This document shows, in pieces, positions 34,739 to 43,770 of a stretch of 64,000 nt of DNA; the first letter of the stretch is position 1, and each line of letters begins with the position of its first letter. The notes under the pieces were generated by a model, which was not told the origin of the DNA, did no database searches, and was given only the letters and a program-made list of their open reading frames with translations. Source of the DNA: Massilia sp. KIM (GTDB taxonomy: Bacteria; Pseudomonadota; Gammaproteobacteria; Burkholderiales; Burkholderiaceae_D). Both the position numbers and the translations under genes were made by a program. Location of the stretch: contig NZ_MVAD01000001.1 in the NCBI RefSeq assembly GCF_002007115.1, forward strand, positions 3,100,001-3,164,000, written 5' to 3'.

Positions 34739-35988
34739 GGTGTTCTCGGGCTTGGCGGCTGCGTCCGGGCGGGCGCCGCCGGCTCCGTCGCCGGCCCGCT
34801 GTCGCTTCCGCCATGGCTTGCATTGCCGGCGCGGCTGCCGCCCCCGGGGGCGCCGGCAGCCGGCGCGCCGGCCAGTTCGCCAGCCACGTCGATCTGATGC
34901 TTGACCCGGTAGTTTAACATGGTCACCAGCAAGACCAGCAGGGCCGCCCCGGCGTTGTGCAGGACCGCGATCGCCAGCGGGAAGTCGAACCAGACCGTGG
35001 CCGCGCCGGTGAACAGCTGGGCCACGAGCACCAGGGCCAGGCGGCGCGCGGTCGGGCGCAGGTCGGCATGGCGCCAGGCCCTGGCGATCGCCAGGCCCAG
35101 CACCAGGGTCAGCACCAGGGCCGACACCCGGTGCACCCAGTGGATGGCGACCAGGGCGGAAAACGGCAGGTAGTGGCCGGCCGCGGTCTTGCCCAGCTCG
35201 CGCCACAGGGTGAAGCCGTGCTCGAAGTCCATGGGCGGAAGGAGCTGGCCGTCGCAGAGCGGGAACTCGTCGCAGGCCAGGGTCGCATAGTTAGTGCTTA
35301 CCCACCCGCCCAGCGCGATCTGGAGCGTCAGCACCACCGCGGCCAGCAGGGCCAGGCCGCGCAGGGCGCGCAGGGCCGGCAGTTCGCCGGGCGCCGGTGC
35401 CGGGGGGCGCCGCATCAGGTAGTCTTCGCGTCCGCCCAGCCAGGTCAGCATGGCCAGCAGGGCCATGCCCAGCAGCAGGTGGATGGTGACGATCGCCGGC
35501 TGCAGCTTGAGGGTGACGGTCCAGGCGCCGAAGGCGCCCTGGATGCAGACGAAGACGAACAGGGCCAGGGGCATGGCCGGCTTGAAGGCCTGGTTGCGGG
35601 TGCGGCGCCATTGCATGATGGCGGTGAACAGCAGGGCCATGATGATCACGCCGATGCCCATCGCCAGGTAGCGGTGGATCATCTCGATCCAGGCCTTGGC
35701 CACCGTCACCGGGCCGGTCGGCATGGCCGCTTCGGCGGCGGCGATCTCCTCGTGCGCCAGGAAGGGATTGGCCATGCCGTAGCAGCCCGGCCAGTCGGGG
35801 CAGCCGAGGCCGGAATCGGTCAGGCGGGTAAAGCCGCCGAACACGATCAGGTCGAAGGTCAGGAACACGGCCACCCAGACCAGCTTGCGGAATTTGTTGA
35901 TGCTGGAGGACATCCAGACCATGGCCAGGGGCAGGCTGGCGACCAGCAGGCCCTTCAGGGCCAGCAGCAGGAGGGAAGACGCTTCCAT
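34735..35988 (-). CDS. ctaA: Heme A synthase with low-complexity C-terminal tail
   Basis: A 417-residue eight-helix membrane enzyme converting heme O to heme A. Family signatures include [21 protein letters not shown] (residues about 51-71), EMIHRYLA (heme His), [42 protein letters not shown] and [11 protein letters not shown]. After the last helix (about residue 362) comes an unusual Ala/Gly/Pro/Ser-rich tail of about 50 residues, absent from most heme A synthases. Overlap of 4 nt with ctaB suggests coupled translation. Confidence 0.95.
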   Translation of the reverse strand: MEASSLLLLALKGLLVASLPLAMVWMSSSINKFRKLVWVAVFLTFDLIVFGGFTRLTDSGLGCPDWPGCYGMANPFLAHEEIAAAEAAMPTGPVTVAKAWIEMIHRYLAMGIGVIIMALLFTAIMQWRRTRNQAFKPAMPLALFVFVCIQGAFGAWTVTLKLQPAIVTIHLLLGMALLAMLTWLGGREDYLMRRPPAPAPGELPALRALRGLALLAAVVLTLQIALGGWVSTNYATLACDEFPLCDGQLLPPMDFEHGFTLWRELGKTAAGHYLPFSALVAIHWVHRVSALVLTLVLGLAIARAWRHADLRPTARRLALVLVAQLFTGAATVWFDFPLAIAVLHNAGAALLVLLVTMLNYRVKHQIDVAGELAGAPAAGAPGGGSRAGNASHGGSDSGPATEPAAPARTQPPSPRTP

Positions 35989-35991
35989 GGC

Positions 35992-36630
35992 TTATCCGAT
36001 CGCCGACGCCTTGAGCAATTTGGCAATGTCCTGATAGACCCGGCGCGGTTCCGGCTCCTTGGGGAAGCGCATCATCAGGTTACCGAGCGGGTCGATCAGG
36101 TAGATATGGTCGGCGGCGCCTGAGCCGGCCTCCGCCGGCAGCCATTGCTGCACGGTGGCGGCATCGGCGCGCAGCACCTGCACGCCGTCGAGCACGTCCA
36201 CGCCCTCGACCTGGCGCAGGGCCGCCGCGTCCGGCGCGCCGGCGTCGGTCAGCAGCCAGACGCGCTGGATACGGTCCATGTTCTTGCCCTGCATCAGGCG
36301 CCACTGGCGCATCGCGTGCAGCTGCTTCTGGCAGGCCTGGGCGCAGTCGGCGCCGCCAACCTTGACCATCAGCCACTTGCCCGCGAGGTCTTCCAGGCGG
36401 CGCGGCTCTCCGGCCAGGGTGGTGCTGGCCATGGGCGGGATCGGACGCTCGCGCGGGTCGATCAGGGTGCCGTAGTTGGTGCGGCCGCTCGGCTTGATGA
36501 CGTAATAGGTGAGGTAGGAGGCGATCATGGGCGCCGCGCACACCAGCAGCACGGCGAACAGCTTCCAGCGGCCGCGGCGGCGCGCCTGGGTCGGGTCAAT
36601 CGCTTTTTCCTGCAATGTGTTTTCTACCAC
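35992..36630 (-). CDS. SCO-like membrane thioredoxin protein of the oxidase cluster
   Basis: A 212-residue protein with one N-terminal membrane helix (about 23-45) and a periplasmic thioredoxin-like domain. ADCAQACQKQL gives a Cys-x3-Cys pair near residues 95-100, like SCO proteins, and IYLIDPLGNLMMRFP near residue 180 is the matching strand region. A candidate SCO-type His is less clear. It starts with GTG inside the SURF1 gene, overlapping it by 35 nt. Such genes regularly lie between SURF1 and ctaA in Betaproteobacteria and are presumed oxidase-assembly factors. Confidence 0.8.
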   Translation of the reverse strand: MVENTLQEKAIDPTQARRRGRWKLFAVLLVCAAPMIASYLTYYVIKPSGRTNYGTLIDPRERPIPPMASTTLAGEPRRLEDLAGKWLMVKVGGADCAQACQKQLHAMRQWRLMQGKNMDRIQRVWLLTDAGAPDAAALRQVEGVDVLDGVQVLRADAATVQQWLPAEAGSGAADHIYLIDPLGNLMMRFPKEPEPRRVYQDIAKLLKASAIG

Positions 36631-37333
36631 TTCGAAATCCCGTTATCACGAAAAAGAGGATGGCCATGGCCGCCAGCGCATACCACTGGAAGGCATAGCC
36701 GCGGTGCTTGTCGATGCCGGCCTCCGGGGCCGGCCAGTCGCGCGCCAGCTCGTCGCCTGGCGCTGCGGGCGTCAGCTGCTGCACCAGGAAGGGCTGCATC
36801 GCCAGGCCGGCGGCCCGCGCCAGGTCTTGCGGCGCCAGGTTCTGCACCAGGGCGCCGGGTTGGAGGGCTTGTTCGCCGCCCAGTTCCATCACCCGGCCGC
36901 TGCCGCTCACCACCTGCCCCTCGAGCGTCACCAGCCCCGCCGGCGTCGAGAAAGGCGGCAGTTTGCCGTACTCGGCCTGGCGCGGCAGCCAGCCGCGCAG
37001 CACCAGCACGTGGCTGTCGCCGCCCGCTATTTTAAACGGCATGGCGAGGATGAATCCGGACTGGCCATTCATCGGCCGGTTCGACAGGAAGACGGGCCAG
37101 TCGGCGCGGAATTCGCCCTGGAGGCGCACGCGCCGGAACTCGAGCGGTGCGGCGGGCTGGATGGCGGGGCCGAGCAGGAGTGGCGGCTCGGCGCCACGGG
37201 CGGCCCGGCGGGCCTGGAGTTCGGCTTTCTGGGCCGCCCTGCCCTGCTGCCAGTTGCCCAGCAGGACAGCGATGACGGCCACCAGCACGGCGGCAATGAA
37301 GGGCAAGGCGCGAAAACGGAAGGCGAACGGCAT
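36596..37333 (-). CDS. SURF1 family oxidase assembly protein
   Basis: A 245-residue membrane protein with TM helices at both ends (about 9-27 and 213-233) and a periplasmic domain between. The signatures LGNWQQGRAAQKAEL near residue 25 and the C-terminal HRGYAFQWYALAAMAILFFV are diagnostic for SURF1, which helps insert heme A into subunit I. It diverges from a twin-TM protein gene and overlaps the SCO-like gene downstream. Confidence 0.93.
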   Translation of the reverse strand: MPFAFRFRALPFIAAVLVAVIAVLLGNWQQGRAAQKAELQARRAARGAEPPLLLGPAIQPAAPLEFRRVRLQGEFRADWPVFLSNRPMNGQSGFILAMPFKIAGGDSHVLVLRGWLPRQAEYGKLPPFSTPAGLVTLEGQVVSGSGRVMELGGEQALQPGALVQNLAPQDLARAAGLAMQPFLVQQLTPAAPGDELARDWPAPEAGIDKHRGYAFQWYALAAMAILFFVITGFRSGRKHIAGKSD

Positions 37334-37366
37334 TACAATGGTGCCTCAAGCTTTCCAGGGCCAACC

Positions 37367-37567
37367 ATGAAACTCTTTGTTGCCATTGCCTTCATCCTGA
37401 TACTTGCCAGCCTCGGTTCGGCCCTGTTCTTCCTGATGCGCGACAAGGGCCGCAGCAACCGCACCGTCCATGCGCTGGCGATGCGGGTGGGACTGTCGAT
37501 CACGCTCTTCCTCTGCCTGCTCGGGGCCTACAAGCTGGGCTGGATCGCGCCGACCGGCATCCGCTGA
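37367..37567 (+). CDS. Twin transmembrane protein (DUF2909 type)
   Basis: A 66-residue protein with two helices (about 4-24 and 41-60) joined by a short basic loop MRDKGRSNRTVHALAMR. It is the only plus-strand gene within the oxidase cluster and is divergent from SURF1. Small DUF2909 proteins occur at this very place in many Betaproteobacterial cox clusters; function unknown. Confidence 0.85.
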   Translation: MKLFVAIAFILILASLGSALFFLMRDKGRSNRTVHALAMRVGLSITLFLCLLGAYKLGWIAPTGIR

Positions 37568-37621
37568 CAGCACACCAACATCGCGCGGGCCGGCCGGCTT
37601 GCCCGGACCGGCCCGCTTCCA

Positions 37622-37780
37622 TGACGACGGCCGACAGCCTGTGACCACGGCTGAAAGCCTAAGACGACAGCCGACAGCCTGTGACGACAGCTGACAGCCT
37701 GTGACGACAGCTGACGGGTGTGACGACGGCTGACAGCCAATGACGCCGGCCGGCAGCCCTACGACAATCGCTTACAGCCA
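37622..37780. repeat. Tandem array of about eight 20-bp units reaching into ctaE
   Basis: Direct repeats of TGACGACAGCTGACAGCCTG with 1-6 changes per copy, starting at 37622, 37642, 37662, 37682, 37702 (19 bp), 37721, 37741 and 37761. The last unit overlaps the ctaE stop codon and final codons (minus strand). This suggests the array grew outward from the gene end. There are no unique spacers, so it is not CRISPR. Confidence 0.88.
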
Positions 37781-38641
37781 GTAGACGACCACGTACAGGC
37801 CCAGCCACACCACGTCGACGAAGTGCCAGTACCAGGCCGCACCCTCGAAGCCGAAGTGGTTGTCGGGAGTGAAATGCCCTTTCATCACGCGGTAGAGGAT
37901 CACGGCCAGCATGATCGCGCCCATGGTCACGTGGAAGCCGTGGAAGCCGGTCAGCATGAAGAAGGTCGAGCCGTAGATGCCCGAGGTCAGCTTCAGGTTC
38001 AGGTCCGAGTAGGCGTGCATGTACTCATAGACCTGGAAGCCCATGAAGATCGCGCCCAGCAGGATGGTGGCGAACAGCCAGAAGGCGGTCTTGGCGCGGT
38101 GGCCGGCGCGCAGCGCGTGGTGGGCGATGGTCAGGGTCACGCCCGAGGTCAGCAGCAGCGCGGTGTTGATGGTCGGGATCGGGAAGGGACCCATGGTCTG
38201 GAAGCCGTCCACCACGCCCGCCGGGCCGGTGTTGCCCCAGTGCGCGGCGAAGTCCGGCCACAGGATCTTGTGGTCGAGGTCGGCCAGCCAGGGCATGGTC
38301 ACGGCGCGCGCGTAGAACAGCGCGCCGAAGAAGGCGCCGAAGAACATTACTTCCGAGAAGATGAACCAGCTCATCGACCAGCGATAGGACAGGTCGATGC
38401 GCTTGCCGTACAGGCCGCGCTCGGATTCGCCGATGGCGTCGCCGAACCAGAAATAGAGCACCACCAGCATGGCGGCGATGCCGACCAGGCAGACCGCCGG
38501 GCCCCAGGGCAGGCTGTTGACCCAGCCGGAGGCGCCGGCCATGGTGACCAGCATCGAGATGCCCGCAAGCATCGGCCAGCGCGACGGGCCCGGTACGAAG
38601 TAGTACGGCGCGCTGTGGGGGGTACTCGTTGGCGAACTCAT
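37772..38641 (-). CDS. ctaE: Cytochrome c oxidase subunit III
   Basis: A 289-residue, seven-helix subunit of the aa3-type oxidase. The ATG at 38641 is preferred over 38659 because GAGGAGA precedes it. Signatures: PYYFVPGPSRWP, SWFIFSEVMFFGAFFGALFY, ITLTIAHHALR-type region, FQVYEYMHA, GFHGFHVTMGAIML and HFVDVVWLGLYVVVYWL. It is encoded downstream of ctaG and the DUF2970 gene. A tandem repeat overlaps its last codons. Confidence 0.96.
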   Translation of the reverse strand: MSSPTSTPHSAPYYFVPGPSRWPMLAGISMLVTMAGASGWVNSLPWGPAVCLVGIAAMLVVLYFWFGDAIGESERGLYGKRIDLSYRWSMSWFIFSEVMFFGAFFGALFYARAVTMPWLADLDHKILWPDFAAHWGNTGPAGVVDGFQTMGPFPIPTINTALLLTSGVTLTIAHHALRAGHRAKTAFWLFATILLGAIFMGFQVYEYMHAYSDLNLKLTSGIYGSTFFMLTGFHGFHVTMGAIMLAVILYRVMKGHFTPDNHFGFEGAAWYWHFVDVVWLGLYVVVYWL

Positions 38642-38695
38642 CTTCTTCTCCTCGATCAAACTCTTTGGAATTGTTGGGTACTGCTCACATTCTCT

Positions 38696-38917
38696 CTACT
38701 GCGTTACCGCGATCCGCACCGCCAGCATCAGGATGCCGATGAACAGCGCCACCCCGATCAGCCCGGCGATGATCACGTGCACCGGGTTCAAATTGGCCGC
38801 GTCGCGCTCGTAATCCTTGCGCTTGCGCACACCGAAGAAGGACCAGAACACCGCCTTCATCGTCGCCAGGAAACTGCCCTTGCGGCGATGCGGTTCGTCC
38901 CGGGGCCCCTCTTCCAT
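38696..38917 (-). CDS. DUF2970 small membrane protein
   Basis: A 73-residue protein with the DUF2970 signature KAVFWSFFGVRKRKDYERD followed by NLNPVHVIIAGLIG and one transmembrane helix (about 47-69). It lies between ctaG and ctaE, its usual place in these oxidase clusters, and starts 7 nt after the ctaG stop. Presumed oxidase accessory protein; no known activity. Confidence 0.9.
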   Translation of the reverse strand: MEEGPRDEPHRRKGSFLATMKAVFWSFFGVRKRKDYERDAANLNPVHVIIAGLIGVALFIGILMLAVRIAVTQ

Positions 38918-38924
38918 CTCGTCC

Positions 38925-39512
38925 TCAGTTCGCCGCGACCGCCGCGCCCGCCGCGCCGCCGATCTCGAAGAAGGTATAGGACAAGGTAATGTTCTTCACT
39001 TCGCGCGGCAGCTCCGGATCGATGTAGAACACCACCGGCATCTGGCGCGCCTCGTTCGCCTTCAGGGTCTGCTCCTGGAAGCAGAAGCAGTCCACCTTCT
39101 TGAAATGCGGGGTGGCCGACTGCGGCGCATAGCTCGGAATCGCCTGCGCCTTGACCACCCGCGGCTGGGTGTTGACCACCTCGTAGACCACGGTGGTCAG
39201 TTCGCCCGGATGCACCTCGACGCTGCGCGCGGTCGGACGGAAGCGCCAGGGCCCCTGGGCGTTGCCGTCGAGTTCGACCGTGATCACCCGGCTCTTGTCG
39301 ACCTGGCTGTTCTTGGGCGCCTCGACCAGTCCGTCCTTCTGGGTCAGCACGTTAATGCCGAGCACCTCGCAGATCTGGCGGTAGACCGGCACCAGCGCAT
39401 AGCCGAAGCCGAACATCGCCACCGCCACCACCACCAGCTTGCCGAGCGTGCTGCGGTTGAGCCGCAGCAGCCCGCCGTCTGGTTTGCCGTCCGGCTTGCC
39501 GTCCGCGCTCAT
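38925..39512 (-). CDS. ctaG: Cytochrome c oxidase assembly protein CtaG (Cox11)
   Basis: A 195-residue copper chaperone delivering CuB to subunit I. One N-terminal membrane helix (about 23-44) is followed by the periplasmic Cox11 domain, with the copper-binding CFCF motif in KKVDCFCFQEQTL near residue 140 and the end YIDPELPREVKNITLSYTFFE. Its start lies 1 nt after the stop of the 37-residue membrane peptide gene. Confidence 0.96.
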   Translation of the reverse strand: MSADGKPDGKPDGGLLRLNRSTLGKLVVVAVAMFGFGYALVPVYRQICEVLGINVLTQKDGLVEAPKNSQVDKSRVITVELDGNAQGPWRFRPTARSVEVHPGELTTVVYEVVNTQPRVVKAQAIPSYAPQSATPHFKKVDCFCFQEQTLKANEARQMPVVFYIDPELPREVKNITLSYTFFEIGGAAGAAVAAN

Positions 39513-39513
39513 C

Positions 39514-39627
39514 TCAGCTCAGGAAGGTGAATTTGAAGAACACGCTGATGAAGAAGAACAGCGCCACGCCGCCCAGGATCAGGGCGGTGCGCAGGTTGTT
39601 CTTGTCGCGCTGCGGGGCCATCATCAT
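39514..39627 (-). CDS. 37-residue oxidase-associated membrane peptide
   Basis: A short gene whose first ATG overlaps the ctaD stop (ATGA at 39627-39624). The product is a basic hydrophilic start ([14 protein letters not shown]) followed by one hydrophobic helix ([17 protein letters not shown]) and a short end. Similar tiny 'cytochrome oxidase small assembly proteins' lie between ctaD and ctaG in Betaproteobacteria. The tight overlap on both sides supports it as real. Confidence 0.8.
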   Translation of the reverse strand: MMMAPQRDKNNLRTALILGGVALFFFISVFFKFTFLS

Positions 39628-41219
39628 TTCACCAGCGGCGGGGTTTCGAAGGTGTGGAAAGGCGCCGGGCTCGGCACGGTCCACTCCAGGCCTTCCGCGC
39701 CTTCCCAGGGCTTGGCCGGGGCGGCCTCGCCGCCACGGATGGTCGGCAGCACCACGGCGAACAGGAAGTAGACCTGCGACAGGCCGAAGCCGAAGGCGCC
39801 GATCGACACGATCATGTTGAAGTCCGTGAACTGGGTGGCGTAGTCCGCATAGCGGCGCGGCATGCCGGCCAGGCCCAGGAAGTGCATCGGGAAGAAGGTG
39901 ATGTTGAAGGTGATCAGCGAGAGCCAGAAGTGGATCTTGCCGCGGCCTTCCGGATACATGTGGCCGGTCCACTTCGGCGCCCAGTAGTAGAAGCCGGCGA
40001 ACAGCGCGAACAGCGAACCCGCCACCAGCACGTAGTGGAAGTGGGCCACCACGTAATAGGTGTCGTGGACCTGGATGTCGATCGGGGTCACGGCCAGGAT
40101 CAGGCCGGTGAAGCCGCCCATGGTGAACACGAAGATGAAGCCGACCGCGAACAGCATCGGGGTCTCGAAGGTCATCGAGCCCTTCCACATGGTGGCGACC
40201 CAGTTGAACACCTTCACGCCGGTCGGCACCGCGATCAGCATGGTGGCGTACATGAAGAACAGCTGCGAGGTCACCGGCATGCCGGTGGTGAACATGTGGT
40301 GGGCCCAGACGATGAAGGACAGGATCGCGATCGAGGCGGTCGCGTAGACCATCGAGGCGTAGCCGAACAGCGGCTTGCGGGCGAAGGCCGGGATGATCTG
40401 CGACACGATGCCGAAGGCCGGCAGGATCATGATGTAGACCTCGGGGTGGCCGAAGAACCAGAAGATGTGCTGGTACATCACCGGGTCGCCGCCGCCGGCG
40501 GCGTTGAAGAAGGAGGTGCCGAAGTGGCGGTCGGTCAGGGTCATGGTGATCGCGCCCGCCAGCACCGGCATCACGGCGATGAGCAGGTAGGCGGTGATCA
40601 GCCAGGTCCAGCAGAACATCGGCATCTTCATCAGGGTCATGCCCGGCGCGCGCATGTTCAGGATGGTGACGATGATGTTGATCGAGCCCATGATCGACGA
40701 GGCGCCCATGATGTGCATGGCGAAGATCGCCATGTCCATGCCGATGCCCATCTGGGTCGAGAGCGGCGCGTACAGGGTCCAGCCGGCGGCGGTGGCGCCG
40801 CCCGGGGCCAGGAAGGACGCGGCCAGCAGGATCGCGGCCGGCGGCAGCAGCCAGAACGAGAAGTTGTTCATGCGCGCGAAGGCCATGTCCGAGGCGCCCA
40901 CCTGCAGCGGCAGCATCCAGTTGGCGAAGCCCACGAAGGCCGGCATGATCGCGCCGAACACCATCACCAGGCCGTGCATGGTGGTCAGCTGGTTGAAGAA
41001 CTCCGGACGGAAGAACTGCAGGCCGGGCTCGAACAGCTCGGTGCGGATCATCAGCGCCAGCACGCCGCCCGAGAGCAGCATGATGAAGGAGAACCACAGG
41101 TAGAGGGTGCCGATGTCCTTGTGGTTGGTGGCGAACAGCCAGCGGCGCCAACCGTGGGGATGGTCGTGCGCGTGATCGTGGCCGTGATCGTGTGCGTGAT
41201 CGAGAGTGCTGGTAGTCAT
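39624..41219 (-). CDS. ctaD: Cytochrome c oxidase subunit I
   Basis: A 531-residue, twelve-helix catalytic subunit carrying heme a and the heme a3-CuB centre. The ATG at 41219 is chosen over the longer frame. It has a His/Asp-rich N-terminal tail (about residues 7-21) before [15 protein letters not shown]. Ligand regions are present: [31 protein letters not shown] (CuB His and the cross-linked Tyr), [11 protein letters not shown], and [13 protein letters not shown] (heme ligands). E in PEVY marks the A-type proton channel. Confidence 0.97.
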   Translation of the reverse strand: MTTSTLDHAHDHGHDHAHDHPHGWRRWLFATNHKDIGTLYLWFSFIMLLSGGVLALMIRTELFEPGLQFFRPEFFNQLTTMHGLVMVFGAIMPAFVGFANWMLPLQVGASDMAFARMNNFSFWLLPPAAILLAASFLAPGGATAAGWTLYAPLSTQMGIGMDMAIFAMHIMGASSIMGSINIIVTILNMRAPGMTLMKMPMFCWTWLITAYLLIAVMPVLAGAITMTLTDRHFGTSFFNAAGGGDPVMYQHIFWFFGHPEVYIMILPAFGIVSQIIPAFARKPLFGYASMVYATASIAILSFIVWAHHMFTTGMPVTSQLFFMYATMLIAVPTGVKVFNWVATMWKGSMTFETPMLFAVGFIFVFTMGGFTGLILAVTPIDIQVHDTYYVVAHFHYVLVAGSLFALFAGFYYWAPKWTGHMYPEGRGKIHFWLSLITFNITFFPMHFLGLAGMPRRYADYATQFTDFNMIVSIGAFGFGLSQVYFLFAVVLPTIRGGEAAPAKPWEGAEGLEWTVPSPAPFHTFETPPLVK

Positions 41220-41247
41220 TTCAATATCCCTGAAGCGAATGCGTGGA

Positions 41248-42432
41248 TTACTTGCGTGCAGCCAGAACCTCGGCCGGTTGTACGATGTTTTCCGCCGCCT
41301 TGTTGGTCCAGGCATTGCGGGTGTAAGTGATCACGGCAGCGATCTCGGTGTCCGACAGCTGCTTCCAGGCCGGCATGGCTGCCGGGTACTTCGGGGTGTC
41401 CTGGCCATTGAGCAGAACGTCGATCTGCGGCGCCTTGGCGCCCAGGACGAGCTCGGAACCTTCCAGCGGCGCGAAGGCGTTCGGCACGCCCTTGCCGTTG
41501 GCCTGGTGGCAGGCCACGCAGTTGGCGTTGTAGACCTGCTCGCCGCGGGTCTTGAGTTCGTCGATGGTCCAGGTCTTGTTCGGATCGTCGGCCTGGGCCG
41601 CCATTTCCTTCTTCTTGCCTTCGACCCAGGCAGTGTACTCGGCGTCGGTCACGACGCGCACCACGATAGGCATGAAGGCGTGGTCCTTGCCGCACAGCTC
41701 GACGCAGTTGCCGCGGTAGACGCCGACCTTCTCGGCCTTGAACCAGCCGTCGCGCACGAAGCCGGGGATGGCGTCCTGCTTGATGGCGAAGGCCGGGATG
41801 GTCCAGGCGTGGATCACGTCGTTGGCGGTGAAGACCATGCGGATCTTCTTGTTGACCGGAACCACCATTTCGTTGTCGACCTCGAGCAGGTAGTTTTCGC
41901 CCTTCTGCTCGGTGGCGGCCTCGCCCGGCAGGCCGATCTGGCTGCGCGGGGTGGCCAGGTTGGACAGGAAGGAGATGCCCTCGCCTTCGCCCTTCAGGTA
42001 GTCGTAGCCCCACTTCCACTGCATGCCGGTGGCCTTGATGGTGATGTCGGCGTTCGAGGTGTCCTTGAGCGCGACCACGGTGCGGGTGGCCGGCAGGGCC
42101 ATGCCGATGACGATCAGGAAGGGAACGACGGTCCAGGCGATCTCGACGGCGGTCGATTCATGGAAGGTGGCGGGCTTGTGGCCCAGGGATTTGCGGTGCT
42201 TGAACACCGAGTAGAACATGACCCCGAACACGCCGATGAAGATGACCAGGCAGACGATCATCATCCAGTTGTGGAGGGAATAGATGTCGGCGCCGACACC
42301 GGTCACGGGGGTCTGCATGTTCAGCTGGTGCTCAACCGGCCGGCCCGTGATCTCCGGTGCCGCCCACGCTGGGATGCCGGCAGTTACTGCGAGGCCGAAC
42401 AGCATGGCCCCAAGTCGCGTTGCATAAGTCAT
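41248..42432 (-). CDS. ctaC: Cytochrome c oxidase subunit II with fused cytochrome c domain
   Basis: A 394-residue caa3-type subunit II. The ATG at 42432 has GGGGA about 7 nt upstream. A signal peptide (to about residue 24) and two helices precede the CuA domain with [12 protein letters not shown] and [13 protein letters not shown] (CuA ligands). A C-terminal class I cytochrome c domain follows, with CVACH (heme attachment, about residue 307) and a Met in AAMPAWKQ. The fused cytochrome lets the oxidase take electrons without a separate soluble donor. It is the first gene of the oxidase operon. Confidence 0.96.
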   Translation of the reverse strand: MTYATRLGAMLFGLAVTAGIPAWAAPEITGRPVEHQLNMQTPVTGVGADIYSLHNWMMIVCLVIFIGVFGVMFYSVFKHRKSLGHKPATFHESTAVEIAWTVVPFLIVIGMALPATRTVVALKDTSNADITIKATGMQWKWGYDYLKGEGEGISFLSNLATPRSQIGLPGEAATEQKGENYLLEVDNEMVVPVNKKIRMVFTANDVIHAWTIPAFAIKQDAIPGFVRDGWFKAEKVGVYRGNCVELCGKDHAFMPIVVRVVTDAEYTAWVEGKKKEMAAQADDPNKTWTIDELKTRGEQVYNANCVACHQANGKGVPNAFAPLEGSELVLGAKAPQIDVLLNGQDTPKYPAAMPAWKQLSDTEIAAVITYTRNAWTNKAAENIVQPAEVLAARK

Positions 42433-42780
42433 GTATGTCCCCAACCACCCAAAAAATAAAAGTATTTTTTAAACGGCGGCAATCCGAGAACAAACTGCCG
42501 CCGCCTCCGAACGATGTTCGCAGAGGGCTGCCGGGTCGTCCCGCGAAATTGCGCTGCGGAATGGTGGGAAACCATCACGCCGGGCCGTCCAGCGGGTGCT
42601 GGCAAGGTCCGGCGCTTACTCTGCTCATGCTGCAATTCAGTTCTATTTCTCGTCCGGAAGTGCTGTTTTTTTCAGCGTTGTTCTGGTCCGAAAGAGAAAA
42701 ATAGCGATTGATTATACTGAAATTGCTAATTTTTATTCAAGGAAAATCGGGAATGCAACAGATGTTGTGTCCGCGGCCAT
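42433..42780 (-). promoter_or_regulatory. Oxidase operon leader with sigma-70 promoter at 42711-42740
   Basis: On the minus strand TTGAAT (42740-42735), an 18-nt spacer and a perfect TATAAT (42716-42711) form a good sigma-70 promoter directed to ctaC. The start point would be near 42704, leaving a leader of about 270 nt before the ATG. The AT-rich stretch just before ctaC (42445-42475) may hold further control, but I find no riboswitch or clear operator. Plus-strand ORFs here lack support. Confidence 0.65.
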
Positions 42781-43701
42781 TCAGCCCGGTTTACGGGGCT
42801 GGAAACGCACGATGGCCTCGCCCGAGGCGGTAGTGCGCGGGGCGGGACGGAAGGCGTGGCCGTAAATGACCTCGAAGGTCAGGCCGAGCTTGCCGTCGGG
42901 GCGGCGCTGGGCCTCGAAGGCGCCCTTCACCTTGTCCCAGGCCGCGCGTCCGACCAGGCCGCGGCGGCGCGTCTCGAGCGGATTGCCGCCCAGGGCGCGC
43001 ACGTCGGCCAGCAGGGCCTCCACCGTGTCGTAGGTGACCGTGATGCGTTCCATGTCCATGACGGGCGTGGAGAAGCCCGCCTCCACCAGCTGGTCGCCGA
43101 AGTCGTGCATGTCGACAAAGGGCAGCGTATGCGGCGCCTCGTCCAGCACGGCGAAGGCGGCGCGCACTTCCTGGAAGGTGTCGGGGCCGAAGTTCGAGAA
43201 CATCAGCAGCCCGTCCACGCGCAGCACGCGGCGCCATTCGGCGAACACGCGGTCCGGCTGCGGATGCCAGTGCAGCGCCAGGTTCGACCAGAGCAGGTCG
43301 AGCGAGTTCGGACCGAAAGGCAGGCTGCCGAAATCGCCGCAGACGATGTCGACGCCGGCCTTGGCCGGCAGCAAGCGGCTCAGCATCTGGTTCAGGCCGC
43401 GCGTGGCGGGGGCCGGCAGCCTGGCGGCGGCGGCCATCGCGGGCGCCGCGTCCAGGCCCAGGATCTGGGCCGCCGGATAGGTCTTCTGCAGCAGCGCCAG
43501 GTCCGCGCCCGCCCCGCAGCCCGCGTCCAGCACCTGTTTCGGCGCGATCTTCACCAGTTGCAGGCGTTCGTGCATGCGGCCGGCGATCTCGCGGCGCAGG
43601 AAGTCGGAGGACTGGACGCGCTGGGGCCGCGCGAACAGGGCGCGCACGCGCGCCAGGTCGATCGGCGCGCTCATGTTGGACGGGGATTGAGGAGAAGCCA
43701 T
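42781..43701 (-). CDS. SAM-dependent methyltransferase, BioC-like
   Basis: A 306-residue class I methyltransferase. Motif I VLDAGCGAGADLALL near residue 57, the acidic residue in ILGLDAAP, motif II DIVCGDFGSLPF and the post-motif LLWSNLALHWHPQPDRVFAEWRRVLRVDGLLMFSNFGPDTFQEV match BioC (malonyl-ACP methyltransferase of biotin synthesis) and related enzymes. The N-terminal FARPQRVQSSDFLRREIAGRM is also BioC-like. No other bio genes are adjacent. The start at 43701 is uncertain; 43674 is an alternative. It is divergent from comF. Confidence 0.82.
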   Translation of the reverse strand: MASPQSPSNMSAPIDLARVRALFARPQRVQSSDFLRREIAGRMHERLQLVKIAPKQVLDAGCGAGADLALLQKTYPAAQILGLDAAPAMAAAARLPAPATRGLNQMLSRLLPAKAGVDIVCGDFGSLPFGPNSLDLLWSNLALHWHPQPDRVFAEWRRVLRVDGLLMFSNFGPDTFQEVRAAFAVLDEAPHTLPFVDMHDFGDQLVEAGFSTPVMDMERITVTYDTVEALLADVRALGGNPLETRRRGLVGRAAWDKVKGAFEAQRRPDGKLGLTFEVIYGHAFRPAPRTTASGEAIVRFQPRKPG

Positions 43702-43770
43702 GGGAGGGGATGCGTACAAATGAGATAATGGCGGGAGTGTACCCGTTTGCCGCGATTTCAGCCGACGCCC

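Noticed and set aside
39654..41330. 558-residue plus-strand ORF
   Set aside because: Antisense to ctaD; composition dominated by His/Glu/Arg/Gly as expected for a shadow.
42596..42865. Small plus-strand ORF upstream of ctaC
   Set aside because: Lies across the oxidase promoter and the end of the methyltransferase gene; no ribosome-binding site or recognisable product.
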